Of a stretch of DNA of 64,000 bases, positions 47,358-56,840 are shown piece by piece. Position numbers and translations under genes: made by a program. The notes beneath the pieces are model-generated. The model saw only the letters and a program-made list of their open reading frames with translations, had not been told where the DNA came from and made no database searches. Source of the DNA: Marinomonas gallaica (GTDB taxonomy: Bacteria > Pseudomonadota > Gammaproteobacteria > Pseudomonadales > Marinomonadaceae); assembly GCF_001639745.1 (NCBI RefSeq), contig NZ_LTAX01000015.1:17952-81951 (forward strand), in the 5' to 3' direction. The first letter of the stretch is position 1. Each line of letters opens with the position of its first letter.

Positions 47358-47876
47358 ATGCTTAACAAAATCATTTGTGGTGCTGAGAGCATTTCCGTCA
47401 TTGTCGGAAAATGCGTCGCTTGGCTTACCCTTGTAATGATGCTGCTAACGTGTCTGATCGTAGTGTTACGCTATGGCTTAGGCATTGGCTCCATCGCCTT
47501 ACAAGAATCTGTACTGTATATGCATGCCATGGTGTTTATGCTCGGTGCGGCCTATACCTTTAAAGATGACGAACACGTTCGCGTCGACGTTTTCTACCGA
47601 GGGTTTTCACCCCGTAAAAAAGCGTGGGTGAATATCGTGGGTGGTCTGCTGTTCCTACTGCCGTTCTGTGGGTATACCGCTTACATGAGTATCGATTACG
47701 TCGCCGCCTCATGGCGCGTCTTAGAAACCTCTCAAGAGCCCGGTGGCTTGCCGTTTATCTATCTACTTAAAACACTGATACCTGCGATGATGCTGATGCT
47801 GATCATTCAAGGGGTCGCTGATATTCTTAAAAATGTCGGCGTCTTGCTCAATAAACACCAAGCGGAGGCACTCTAA
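47358..47876 (+). CDS. dctQ: TRAP transporter small permease (DctQ/TakQ type)
   Basis: A 172-residue membrane protein with four predicted helices and the RYGLGIGSIALQESVLYMHA region typical of the COG4665 subfamily. DctQ supports the large permease in sodium-driven import of organic acids. The frame is open from a GTG at 47346, but the ATG at 47358 is preferred. dctM starts right after the stop. No binding-protein gene adjoins; the likely receptors are the three lipoproteins at 56.8-60.7 kb. Confidence 0.85.
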   Translation: MLNKIICGAESISVIVGKCVAWLTLVMMLLTCLIVVLRYGLGIGSIALQESVLYMHAMVFMLGAAYTFKDDEHVRVDVFYRGFSPRKKAWVNIVGGLLFLLPFCGYTAYMSIDYVAASWRVLETSQEPGGLPFIYLLKTLIPAMMLMLIIQGVADILKNVGVLLNKHQAEAL

Positions 47877-47877
47877 G

Positions 47878-49266
47878 GTGGCTGAATTTTTACCTTTATG
47901 GCTCTTTGCGGGCGTCTGTGTCTTTTTACTGTTTGGCTACCCTGTTGCCTTCTCTTTAGGGGGGACAGCCCTGCTGTTCGCTGCGGGTGGCGCCATGTTT
48001 GGCACCTTCGACGCGGTCTTCTTAGAAGCCTTACCTAACCGCTTATTCGGCATCGTGCGTAATGAAACACTTATCGCGGTTCCCTTGTTCGTCTTAATGG
48101 GCGTCCTACTTGAGAAATCCAAACTCGCAGAACGTTTGCTGGACTCCATGGCAATGTTATTTGGCACCATGCGTGGTGGGCTGGGTATTTCCGTGATCTT
48201 GGTGGGTATGTTGATGGCCGCCAGTACCGGTATCGTCGGCGCGACCGTGGTCACCATGGGGATGATCTCATTACCCACCATGTTGCGCCGTGGTTATGAT
48301 CCAGCACTGGCCACCGGAACGATCTGTGCAACAGGCACACTGGGGCAGATCATTCCTCCTTCTATCGCTTTGGTGCTGTTGGGTGACGTCATGTCCAACG
48401 CATTCCAAAAAGCGCAATTGGACATGGGCGTCTTCTCTCCCAAAACCGTTTCTGTCGGTGACCTATTTGTCGGGGCTTTAATTCCTGGTTTAATCTTGGT
48501 GTCCCTATACATTCTCTACGTGGCGATGGTTGCTTGGCTACAGCCCGAAAAAGCCCCGGCGGTCCCCAAAGAAGAGTTGCGTCGTGGAGTCGACGATTCG
48601 TCATTGTTTGTCGACGTCGTCAAAGGCCTAGTACCGCCGCTGCTGCTTATTTTAGCGGTATTGGGGTCTATTCTAGGCGGCCTTGCGACTCCGACGGAAG
48701 CCGCGGGCGTAGGCGCCTTCGGTGCCGCGGTTTTAGCTTGGTTGTCCGGCAAGTTATCTTTGCAAACGTTAAAAGCGTGTGTGCTGACGACGACTAAAGT
48801 CACCGGCATGGTATTTATGATCCTCATCGGTGCCTCACTGTTTTCACTGGTTTTCCGAGGCTTTGGCGGTGAAGAATTGATCCATGAGTTCTTTAATCAG
48901 CTGCCTGGCGGTGTCATCAGTGCGGTACTGATTGTGATGCTGGTGATGTTTTTCCTTGGCTTTATCTTGGATTTTATCGAAATCACTTTCGTCGTCGTGC
49001 CAATCGTAGCGCCTGTTCTCTTGGCGATGGGTCTAGACCCAGTATGGTTGGGGATTATGATGGCCATCAACCTACAAACGTCATTCTTAACGCCACCGTT
49101 TGGTTTTGCTCTGTTCTACCTGCGCGGTGTTGCACCGCCAGAAGTGAAAACGCAGTCCATCTATAAAGGTGTGATTCCGTTTATTTTAATTCAATTGTTT
49201 GTACTGTTACTGTTAGCGGTATGGCCGGACTTAGCAACCTGGTTGCCAGAAAAAGTCTACGGTTAA
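47878..49266 (+). CDS. dctM: TRAP transporter large permease (DctM/TakM type)
   Basis: A 462-residue, about 12-helix permease. Conserved features include LFVLMGVLLEKS, ATGTLGQIIPPSI and FLGFILDFIEITFVVVPI, as in the COG4664 subfamily associated with keto-acid or aromatic-acid TRAP systems. The GTG start at 47878 has GGAGG 10 nt upstream and lies 1 bp after the dctQ stop; an ATG at 47833 in the same frame would overlap dctQ and lacks a signal. A quinone oxidoreductase gene follows 22 bp later in the same unit. Confidence 0.88.
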   Translation: MAEFLPLWLFAGVCVFLLFGYPVAFSLGGTALLFAAGGAMFGTFDAVFLEALPNRLFGIVRNETLIAVPLFVLMGVLLEKSKLAERLLDSMAMLFGTMRGGLGISVILVGMLMAASTGIVGATVVTMGMISLPTMLRRGYDPALATGTICATGTLGQIIPPSIALVLLGDVMSNAFQKAQLDMGVFSPKTVSVGDLFVGALIPGLILVSLYILYVAMVAWLQPEKAPAVPKEELRRGVDDSSLFVDVVKGLVPPLLLILAVLGSILGGLATPTEAAGVGAFGAAVLAWLSGKLSLQTLKACVLTTTKVTGMVFMILIGASLFSLVFRGFGGEELIHEFFNQLPGGVISAVLIVMLVMFFLGFILDFIEITFVVVPIVAPVLLAMGLDPVWLGIMMAINLQTSFLTPPFGFALFYLRGVAPPEVKTQSIYKGVIPFILIQLFVLLLLAVWPDLATWLPEKVYG

Positions 49267-49288
49267 CATAAGAGACGAAGGAGACACT

Positions 49289-50245
49289 ATGAAAGCGATG
49301 CAAGTGAACGATTACGGCCCAGCAAGCGATTTAACGCTGGTGGATGCTGATAAACCAAGCATTAATGCAGACCAAATTTTGGTCCAAGTGGGCGCGTCGG
49401 GCGTTAATCCTGTCGACACTTACATCCGCTCAGGCACAAACAACTACACGGCCTCATTCCCACATACTCCGGGCAATGACGGCGCCGGTACCATCGTAGA
49501 AGTGGGCAGTAATGTGTCCAACTTTAGCCTTGGCCAGCGCGTATACTTCTCTCGCAACCTAACCGGTTCGGCAGCGGAATATGCCGTTTGTGTGCCAACC
49601 CATACGTTTCCTTTAGCCGATGCACTGAGCTTCGCCGAAGGCGCTTGTTTAGGAGTGCCTTACACGACAGCCCATCGCGCTTTATTTGGTCGTGCTCATG
49701 CTCAAGCCGGTGAAAAAGTATTGGTACATGGCGCAACTGGGGCCGTCGGTCTTGCCACGGTTCAACTGGCGCTTGCCGCTGGCATGAACGTCGTAGCGTC
49801 TGCTGGAACAGTAGAAGGCGCCAACCTTCTGCGCGCTCAAGGCGTGCAAACAGTGATCATGCATAATCAAACCGACTATTTAGCAGCGTACCAATCATTG
49901 CAAACAGGTTTCGATGTCATCATTGAAATGCTGGCCAACCATAACCTCGATCAAGATCTAAAAGCGTTAGCCTTTGGTGGTCGAGTAGCCGTGATTGGCA
50001 ACCGTGGTACGGTCGACATCAATCCTCGTGATTTGATGGCGCGTGATGCTGCTGTGATGGGTGTCGCGTTAGCCAATGTTAAACCTGCGGAACTGTGCCG
50101 CATTGCCCAAGCGATGCTACCGCAGTTTGAAAAAGGTGTTTTAAAACCGGTTGTACGTAAAGAATATGCGTTGAGTGAATTGTCACAAGCGCATGAAGAC
50201 GTATTGAAAAGCGGTGCACAAGGAAATTTAGTCATTGTCCTATAA
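49289..50245 (+). CDS. Zinc-independent quinone oxidoreductase (MDR family)
   Basis: A 318-residue medium-chain dehydrogenase of the QOR/zeta-crystallin type. It has a GroES-like N-terminus with ASGVNPVDTYIRSG, the NADPH-binding HGATGAVGLATVQLA, and no structural-zinc cysteine cluster. It should reduce quinones or related enones with NADPH. Ribosome binding site AAGGAG. It is probably cotranscribed with dctQM, so it may act on a metabolite of the imported acid, but that is inference. Confidence 0.88.
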   Translation: MKAMQVNDYGPASDLTLVDADKPSINADQILVQVGASGVNPVDTYIRSGTNNYTASFPHTPGNDGAGTIVEVGSNVSNFSLGQRVYFSRNLTGSAAEYAVCVPTHTFPLADALSFAEGACLGVPYTTAHRALFGRAHAQAGEKVLVHGATGAVGLATVQLALAAGMNVVASAGTVEGANLLRAQGVQTVIMHNQTDYLAAYQSLQTGFDVIIEMLANHNLDQDLKALAFGGRVAVIGNRGTVDINPRDLMARDAAVMGVALANVKPAELCRIAQAMLPQFEKGVLKPVVRKEYALSELSQAHEDVLKSGAQGNLVIVL

Positions 50246-50358
50246 ATATCGCAGTCCGAGAGGGTGTTTTGGCACCCTCTTCTACTTCCCTCTACTCAAT
50301 CTTGGCTACGACAGCTATACTTCTAACCTTTCGATTGAACAAAAAGTAGGCAGAATTA

Positions 50359-51135
50359 TTGAACCATTCAGACTCTGACGTATTCAGTTTACCTAGCGTG
50401 GCCGATACTCACGAACACGATTATCACCAGCTCGTTGTGGTGTTAGACGGTAATACTGATTTTGACATCGACAGCAAAGGTGGCCGACAAATGCGTTCGG
50501 GCAGCGGTTGCATCGTGCCGTCGTCAGAAGGCCATCAGTTTGTTGGTTTGGGCGACAATCGCATTTTAGTGGTGAATCTACCGGTGCCACCGCAGAAAGC
50601 CATTACTGACGAAGAATACGAGGTGGTATCCCGTTTATTCGATCAAGCCGCCTATTTCGAGCTTAATCCACGCTTACAAGTGCTCGCATCGGCGTTGTCA
50701 GGTGAGCTACAGCAGTACCCGGAAGACATGCTGTTAGCGCGTGCCTGTGGTAATACTTTACTTAGCGCGATTCGCCATCAGTTAGGAAGCCAAGACGTCA
50801 AAACTCGCGGACAACAGCTGGATATTGAAAAGCTTGATCAATTTATTGAGCTCAACCTGTCCCGCCGCGTGCAAATAAACCAACTTGCCAACTTCTGTTT
50901 TTTAAGTGTTAGCCAGTTTCATGAGCGCTTTAAAGAGCGCACCGGCATGACGCCCCATCAATATTTGATTCGTAAGCGTTTAGAGCGTGCCCAGCTGCTA
51001 TTAAGAGAAGGACATACACCCGTTCACGTGGCCGAAATGTGTGGTTTTTCAAGTCAAAGTGCCATGACCAGCACCTTCTCTCAGACACTTGGTATTACAC
51101 CGCTGAAGTATCAAAAACAGTTCCGCGGCGTTTGA
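50359..51135 (+). CDS. AraC-family regulator, probably PruR-like
   Basis: A 258-residue regulator. The N-terminal cupin carries a His-rich strand (THEHDYHQLVVVLDG) and a GHQF motif. The C-terminal AraC double HTH (about 155-255) includes SVSQFHERFKERTGMTPHQYL and the second helix pair VAEMCGFSSQSAM. A TTG at 50359 is the best start: AGG lies 9 nt upstream and later ATGs would remove the cupin. It precedes putA; in Pseudomonas aeruginosa the AraC protein PruR activates putA in response to proline, so the same role is inferred, all the more because this PutA lacks its own DNA-binding domain. Confidence 0.8.
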   Translation: MNHSDSDVFSLPSVADTHEHDYHQLVVVLDGNTDFDIDSKGGRQMRSGSGCIVPSSEGHQFVGLGDNRILVVNLPVPPQKAITDEEYEVVSRLFDQAAYFELNPRLQVLASALSGELQQYPEDMLLARACGNTLLSAIRHQLGSQDVKTRGQQLDIEKLDQFIELNLSRRVQINQLANFCFLSVSQFHERFKERTGMTPHQYLIRKRLERAQLLLREGHTPVHVAEMCGFSSQSAMTSTFSQTLGITPLKYQKQFRGV

Positions 51136-51454
51136 TTAACCCACATCGCCAATCGTTCTATTACACAGATAAAAAGCATTTCACCTCATTTACGCTCTTT
51201 TTTGGCGCATTTACGCATTTTTAAAAACACTTATTTTTTCTATCGGATTTTCTTATAAAAAATCCCGAGTATTACGAAAGACGCTGTAACCCCCCTGTCA
51301 CTATATTTCACACATACAATAAGGTCGCTTTTGTTGCATTGAACTTACTTGAGTTTTCACAAGTCTTTGCAACACTTAAAGATCGTATCCTCAAAAAACA
51401 CAAACGGTTTAAAACGGAAGCATGGCTTTCCGGTCGTCGCGGGAGAATCCGACT
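51136..51454 (+). promoter_or_regulatory. putA upstream region with nested inverted repeats
   Basis: About 320 bp without a gene. A hairpin-like TCGGATTTT/AAAATCCCGA lies at 51243-51266. Nested inverted arms, GTTGCA (51333-51338) with TGCAAC (51368-51373) and ACTTG (51347-51351) with CAAGT (51360-51364), may be operator sequences for the neighbouring AraC regulator. No experimental basis. Confidence 0.4.
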
Positions 51455-54400
51455 ATGTTTAATGCGCTAGAAGTGTTACAGCCAACTATTCTTGAGCAAT
51501 CGCTCAGCCAGCTTTGGGACCGCATTTCACCACTGTACAGTGTCGATGAAGAGCAATGGCTTACAGAGCTATTGAAACTTGCCGAACCCAGCGACGTTCA
51601 GCTTAAAGCAAGTACGGATGCGGCCACTCACTTGATCGATCAAGTACGTGCTGACGGCGAGTCCATGTCGATGATCGACTCACTGCTATTGGAATACAGC
51701 CTAGACACCAAAGAGGGTATCTTGCTGATGTGTCTAGCAGAAGCCCTGATGCGCGTACCGGATAAAGAAACCGCTGATGCCTTCATCAAAGACCGTTTGA
51801 GCGTCGCCGACTGGGCCTCTCACGCCAACAACTCTGATTCATTCTTCGTCAACGCCTCCACATGGGGTTTATTGTTGACGGGTAAAGTCGTGACCATGGA
51901 CGAAACCAAAGATGGCAAACCGGCTAACTTAGTCAATCGTATGGTTAACCGTATGTCAGAGCCTGTTATTCGTAAGGCAATGAACCAAGCCATGAAGATC
52001 ATGGGACATCAATTCGTTTTAGGCCGTTCAATCAATGAAGCGTTGTCTCGTGGTAAAAGTTACCGTGACAAAGGCTACACTTATTCGTTCGATATGCTGG
52101 GTGAAGCAGCGTTGACAGCGCAAGACGCTGATAAATACCTCACGTCTTACATGCAAGCTATCGAGTCTGTTGGTCAAGACACTTACAGCAAAGGTCATCG
52201 CCCAACAATTTCAATCAAACTGTCAGCACTGCACCCACGCTACGAAGTAGGCTGCGAAGAACGCGTGATGACAGAGCTGTTTGAAAGCGTTAAAACGTTA
52301 ATCAACAAAGCTCGCTCGTTAAACGTTGGCATCACCATCGACGCCGAAGAAGCAGACCGTCTAGAGCTATCATTGCACTTGTTTGAAAAGCTGTTTCGTG
52401 ACGACTGCACCAAAGGCTGGGGCTTGTTTGGCCTAGTGGTACAAGCCTACTCGAAGCGCTGCCTGCCGGTATTGAACTGGCTAGCGGCACTTGCTAAAGA
52501 TGTAGGCGATCGTATCCCGCTACGTCTGGTAAAAGGCGCTTACTGGGACTCTGAAATTAAATTGTGTCAACAGCGTGGCCTAAGCGGTTACCCTGTGTAC
52601 ACACGCAAAGAAGCAACCGATGTATCCTACTTAGCCTGTGCTCACTTCCTATTAAGCACACACACTCGCGAGTGGATCTTCCCACAATTTGCCAGCCATA
52701 ACGCCCACACGATCGCGACAATTGCGACCATTGCAGAGAATCTAGGCGCGACCACAAGTGAATACGAATTCCAACGTCTACACGGTATGGGCGATGCGCT
52801 GTACAACCGCTTGATCAAAGACAAAGATGTCTGTGTACGTATTTATGCACCTGTTGGTAGCCACAAAGATCTACTTCCTTACCTAGTACGTCGCTTGCTA
52901 GAAAACGGCGCTAACAGCTCTTTCGTACACCGTTTAGTGGATGCTCGTTGCCCTGTGTCAGAGCTCGTCGATCATCCAGTGACGGTACTGAAAAGCCGTA
53001 AAACGCTGCGCAATCCATTTATCAGCCTACCAAAAGACATGTTTAAAGACCGTAAGAACTCGTACGGCCCGAACATTGAAATCGAATCAGAGTGGAAGCC
53101 TTTTAAAGCCTCTGTCGACGTATTTATGGGGCAAGACACCCAATGGACAGCCATGCCAATCGTTGGCGGTGAAAACGTGTCTACGGGCGATGTGCATGCG
53201 GTTAACTGCCCATACGACCACACGCTAGCTACAGGGCAAGTTCATTGGGCTAACGGCGAGATTGTTAACCAAGCCATTGAAAAAGCGGACGCGGCCTACC
53301 CTGCTTGGTCACAAACACCGGCGACAGAGCGTGCAGCCTGCCTAGAGCGCATGGCTGAGTTGATGGAAGAAAACTACGCTGAATTGGTAGCAATCTGTCA
53401 CCGCGAAGCAGGTAAAACCATCCAAGACTGTATTGACGAAGTCCGCGAAGCGGTCGACTTCTGTCACTACTACGCACAGCAAGCACGTCAGAATTTTGCC
53501 GCGCCGAAGACGTTCACAGACTTCCTAGGCAACACGCAACACGCACAGCAAACTGGTCGCGGTGTATTCGCCTGTATCAGCCCGTGGAATTTCCCATTGG
53601 CGATCTTTACTGGCCAAGTCGTCGCAGCACTGGTTGCAGGTAACTCAGTGGTTTGTAAAGCCGCTGAGCAAACGTCTCTGATCGCTTTTCGCGCGGTACA
53701 AATGCTGCACGAAGCAGGCATTCCAAAAGAAGTGTTGCACTTTCTACCAGGTAACGGTGCAACGGTTGGTGCACCAATGACTGAACATAAAGCCATTGCT
53801 GGTTTGGCCTTTACTGGTTCAACGGGGACCGCACAGTTAATCAACCGTACCTTGGCAAACCGCGGTGTCGCACCTGTGCCCGTGATTGCTGAAACCGGTG
53901 GCCAAAATGCTATGTTGATCGACTCAACCTCATTGCCAGAACAAGTTGTACGCGACGCCATTCGTTCTGCGTTCGCGTCTGCGGGTCAACGTTGTTCCGC
54001 GTTGCGTGTCATGTTTGTTCAAGCGGACATTGCCGATCGAGTGATCCCAATGATCGCAGGTGCGATGAAAGAACAAAGCGTTGGCTTGCCTTACTTGCAC
54101 TCAACGGACGTTGGCCCTGTGATCGATGAGAAAGCACAAAAAATGCTACTGGATCACATTGAAGTCATGAAAAAAGAAGGTCGCTTGATTGCTCAGTCTG
54201 CACTACCAGAGTGGGCTGAAAAAGGGACCTACGTGGCACCAACGGCCTTTGAAATAAACAGTATTGATCAACTCAAAGATGAAAAATTCGGTCCGATTCT
54301 GCACGTAGTTCGCTACAAAGCGAAAGACCTCGACAAGATCATCGATACCATTAATAACTCAGGGTTTGGTTTGACCATGGGTGTTCACAGCCGTAACGAA

Positions 54401-54577
54401 ACCACATGTGCCCACATCGCTCAGCGCGCTCGTGTCGGCAACTTGTACATTAACCGTGACCAAGTCGGTGCCGTTGTGGGCGTGCAACCGTTCGGTGGCC
54501 AAGGTTTGTCTGGTACTGGCCCGAAAGCTGGTGGCCCTCACTACCTTCCACGCTTTGCCAAAGAGCAATTGGTTTAA
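51455..54577 (+). CDS. putA: Bifunctional proline dehydrogenase/P5C dehydrogenase PutA
   Basis: An about 1040-residue enzyme oxidising proline to glutamate. The FAD-containing PRODH barrel (about 150-480) includes the RLVKGAYWDSEIK strand. The NAD-dependent aldehyde dehydrogenase domain (about 540-1040) has Glu in AETGGQ and catalytic Cys in SAGQRCSALRV. The N-terminal ribbon-helix-helix repressor domain of E. coli PutA is absent, so regulation is probably by the upstream AraC protein. The frame is open to an ATG at 51422, but the ATG at 51455 has GGGAG at 9 nt and is preferred. The long-form C-terminal domain is encoded by the next gene. Confidence 0.93.
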   Translation: MFNALEVLQPTILEQSLSQLWDRISPLYSVDEEQWLTELLKLAEPSDVQLKASTDAATHLIDQVRADGESMSMIDSLLLEYSLDTKEGILLMCLAEALMRVPDKETADAFIKDRLSVADWASHANNSDSFFVNASTWGLLLTGKVVTMDETKDGKPANLVNRMVNRMSEPVIRKAMNQAMKIMGHQFVLGRSINEALSRGKSYRDKGYTYSFDMLGEAALTAQDADKYLTSYMQAIESVGQDTYSKGHRPTISIKLSALHPRYEVGCEERVMTELFESVKTLINKARSLNVGITIDAEEADRLELSLHLFEKLFRDDCTKGWGLFGLVVQAYSKRCLPVLNWLAALAKDVGDRIPLRLVKGAYWDSEIKLCQQRGLSGYPVYTRKEATDVSYLACAHFLLSTHTREWIFPQFASHNAHTIATIATIAENLGATTSEYEFQRLHGMGDALYNRLIKDKDVCVRIYAPVGSHKDLLPYLVRRLLENGANSSFVHRLVDARCPVSELVDHPVTVLKSRKTLRNPFISLPKDMFKDRKNSYGPNIEIESEWKPFKASVDVFMGQDTQWTAMPIVGGENVSTGDVHAVNCPYDHTLATGQVHWANGEIVNQAIEKADAAYPAWSQTPATERAACLERMAELMEENYAELVAICHREAGKTIQDCIDEVREAVDFCHYYAQQARQNFAAPKTFTDFLGNTQHAQQTGRGVFACISPWNFPLAIFTGQVVAALVAGNSVVCKAAEQTSLIAFRAVQMLHEAGIPKEVLHFLPGNGATVGAPMTEHKAIAGLAFTGSTGTAQLINRTLANRGVAPVPVIAETGGQNAMLIDSTSLPEQVVRDAIRSAFASAGQRCSALRVMFVQADIADRVIPMIAGAMKEQSVGLPYLHSTDVGPVIDEKAQKMLLDHIEVMKKEGRLIAQSALPEWAEKGTYVAPTAFEINSIDQLKDEKFGPILHVVRYKAKDLDKIIDTINNSGFGLTMGVHSRNETTCAHIAQRARVGNLYINRDQVGAVVGVQPFGGQGLSGTGPKAGGPHYLPRFAKEQLV

Positions 54578-54601
54578 TTCGGCTAACAGGAGACAACACC
54601 T

Positions 54602-55291
54602 ATGACTATTGTAAAACCTATTCAAATCGAAGTCGCTAACCAAGCCTTTGAAGCTTGGGACCACTTGGGCGTCTCAGGTCGTGCAGAATGCCTAGAACAG
54701 GCCATTTTTAGCTTAAGTCATGCACAAGCGAGTATGGCCCGCTGGCAAATCGAAAATGCCAAACACGAAATTGGCGAAGATTTGCTAATGCCAGGACCAA
54801 CAGGAGAAAGCAATACGCTTTCTACTCACGGTCGTGGTGCCTTTTTGGTAGCCGTTCAATCCAGCTTATCTGGCGACAATCTGTCAGTTGGCTTGATTGG
54901 GCAAGTGTTTGCGGCGTTGATTGCGGGTAACCCGATCATTACCGTAGGCCCTGAAGGCCAAGCGATCATGGATCAAATGTCTAAATACGTGCCAGAAGGC
55001 ATCATTCAAAATGTGGCGGAGTCAGCACAAGACTCCATCCTTGATGCAACGGATCTAGCAGGTGTTGCGATCATCTGTGACGCAGATAGAGCTAAACATC
55101 TGAATAAACAACTGGCTCAAAAATCAGGCTTGTTGTGTCAGTTAGTGGAAGAGACAAACGTGCAAGCGCTGACAACCATTGCTGCGCCGCACTACATTTT
55201 GCGCTTCGTTACGGAACAAACCGTAAGCAACAACACCACCGCTATTGGCGGCAACGCTACTCTGCTTGAGCTAGGCAGCAAAGCAGAGTAA
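54602..55291 (+). CDS. Stand-alone PutA C-terminal (ALDH-superfamily) domain-like protein
   Basis: A 229-residue protein starting 24 bp after putA with an AGGAGA ribosome binding site. Its GPTGESNTLSTHGRG segment mirrors an aldehyde dehydrogenase Rossmann region, and the C-terminal NNTTAIGGNATLLELG resembles the extreme C-terminus of long (type B) PutA, where a non-catalytic ALDH-like domain acts as a lid. The catalytic Cys and Glu motifs are missing. I infer that the lid domain has been separated into its own gene, or never fused, and acts in trans with the short PutA. Similarity is by eye; a search would decide. Confidence 0.72.
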   Translation: MTIVKPIQIEVANQAFEAWDHLGVSGRAECLEQAIFSLSHAQASMARWQIENAKHEIGEDLLMPGPTGESNTLSTHGRGAFLVAVQSSLSGDNLSVGLIGQVFAALIAGNPIITVGPEGQAIMDQMSKYVPEGIIQNVAESAQDSILDATDLAGVAIICDADRAKHLNKQLAQKSGLLCQLVEETNVQALTTIAAPHYILRFVTEQTVSNNTTAIGGNATLLELGSKAE

Positions 55292-55308
55292 CGCGGTATT
55301 GAGCGCAC

Positions 55309-55338
55309 GACAGGGAGTCTCCACCCCCTGTCTTTTTT
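55309..55338 (+). terminator. Terminator of the putA operon
   Basis: A 7-bp stem GACAGGG (55309-55315) with CCCTGTC (55326-55332) is followed by six T. Confidence 0.85.
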
Positions 55339-55373
55339 ATTTTGGGGCTCTTTTTCCTCCCGCAAACGAGTCC

Positions 55374-55412
55374 AGCCCGTTGATTGATGACTAATCAGCG
55401 GGCTTTTTTTTT
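55374..55412 (+). terminator. Second tandem terminator
   Basis: A 12-bp stem (55374-55385 with 55393-55404, one G-T pair) and a run of nine T. It backs up the first terminator and insulates the convergent GGDEF gene. Confidence 0.88.
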
Positions 55413-55433
55413 GCACGTCAAAAGCCTCCCTGT

Positions 55434-56666
55434 TTAATCATAGTACGCTAGGCAAACGCGGTTTCTACCTGTCATTTTGGCTTCGTACAAGGCCTGATCC
55501 ACTCGTTTAAAGGAGTCTTCTAATTGTTGCTCAGAAGCCAACTGAATCGCCCCAATTGAAACCGTCATATTCACTTGCTCGCCTTTTAAAATGAGAGGCT
55601 GCGAAGGAATATGTTGGCACACTTTCTCTGCGGCACTTCGAGCTTCGGCTAAGTTAGTTCTCGGTAGCAGCACGTAAAACTCTTCCCCGCCAATACGATA
55701 AATACTGGCATTACTCGGACTTGCTAGGTAAATGCAACGCACCAAAAACTTAAGCGCTTCATCACCACAGCTGTGGCCAAACTGATCGTTAATCGATTTA
55801 AAATGATCTACGTCGATGGTCAACAGACTGATGGAAGAATAAGATGCCTGGGCTTCGCCTAAGGCCGAGCTGACAGCATCATCAAACTCACGGCGGTTTC
55901 CGACACCTGTTAACGGATCTGTGCGACTGACTTTATCAAGCTCACGCATTAAGCGGTTCTTTTCGGTAACATCCAACATGACTCCAACTTGGCCGCCTTT
56001 GTTACCATTAGATGTATAAAAAATAGCTTTGTGAAATTCTATTTCGAACCGCTCACCTTGAGCATTTTTTACATCTGTTTCATATTCCTGCTTGCCGCCT
56101 TTGGCCAACAAGTCTTGATCAGCCTGATAGTAGATATCAGCTAATTCTTTAGGTGCCACATCGTACACAGAATGATCAATTATTTTCTCTTTTGATAAGC
56201 CAATGAATTCACTAAAAGCAAGATTACAGCCACGATAGATGTGCCATTCATCTTTATAGAAGATCGGCACCGGAATTGCGTCTATCACGGTTTGCAGCGT
56301 ATTTTGTTGATCAGAGGGTTGTGGATTATGCCAAAGACTGCGTGACTGCTCGGCGACTACCCAAGTTGCGATCCGCTCTAAATCCTCGAGCCCAGCGCTG
56401 TCATTGGCACCTTGTTCAACCCACGTTAAAGCACAACTAAGATCCCACTTATCCAATACCATAAGAATTTTTCGCGCACCAATAAGAGGGATATCGCGGC
56501 CCTGAACATCTGACTCATGCAGCAATACCATGCCTGAAACGGGCACTTCTTGAAGGCACTCTATTTCTTGCCACTGAAATTTGAACACGCTCTGATCTAG
56601 TAACGTTGCAAGCACGACCTTATATGACGTAAGGCAACCGGAGTGATAAATGGTGGAGGAACTCAT
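55434..56666 (-). CDS. Cytosolic PAS-GGDEF diguanylate cyclase
   Basis: A 410-residue protein without membrane helices. Residues 1-115 are an unrecognised N-terminal sensor-like region, about 125-240 a PAS domain (FYKDEWHIYRGCNLAFSEFIG), and 250-410 a GGDEF domain with GGEEF at about 326-330. No RxxD inhibitory site is seen five residues before it, so product inhibition is probably lacking. The frame is open to 56693; the ATG at 56666 is preferred because AGGA lies just upstream. It is a fourth cyclic-di-GMP or phosphorelay output gene in the window. Confidence 0.85.
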   Translation of the reverse strand: MSSSTIYHSGCLTSYKVVLATLLDQSVFKFQWQEIECLQEVPVSGMVLLHESDVQGRDIPLIGARKILMVLDKWDLSCALTWVEQGANDSAGLEDLERIATWVVAEQSRSLWHNPQPSDQQNTLQTVIDAIPVPIFYKDEWHIYRGCNLAFSEFIGLSKEKIIDHSVYDVAPKELADIYYQADQDLLAKGGKQEYETDVKNAQGERFEIEFHKAIFYTSNGNKGGQVGVMLDVTEKNRLMRELDKVSRTDPLTGVGNRREFDDAVSSALGEAQASYSSISLLTIDVDHFKSINDQFGHSCGDEALKFLVRCIYLASPSNASIYRIGGEEFYVLLPRTNLAEARSAAEKVCQHIPSQPLILKGEQVNMTVSIGAIQLASEQQLEDSFKRVDQALYEAKMTGRNRVCLAYYD

Positions 56667-56789
56667 GGTATCCTGACCTTTGTATGTTTTCATACAAGGT
56701 TAAGGCGAGCATACTATTGGGTCAATGATCTCAGTGCGGTCTTTCGATAAGCTTTGTATATGATTGTTAATCTTTTCCGTTAGATCAAA

Positions 56790-56816
56790 AAAAGCCCTAC
56801 TTTAAGCAGGGCTTTT
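56790..56816 (-). terminator. Terminator of TRAP binding-protein gene 1
   Basis: The stem 56790-56798 with 56808-56816, read on the minus strand, ends in a run of T (A-run at 56787-56793 on the plus strand). It is 24 bp after the stop. Confidence 0.88.
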
Positions 56817-56840
56817 AAGAACCATTTAATCTAAGAACGT

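Noticed and set aside
53488..53961. 157-codon frame antisense to putA
   Set aside because: It lies opposite the catalytic aldehyde dehydrogenase domain; codon bias of putA explains the open frame.
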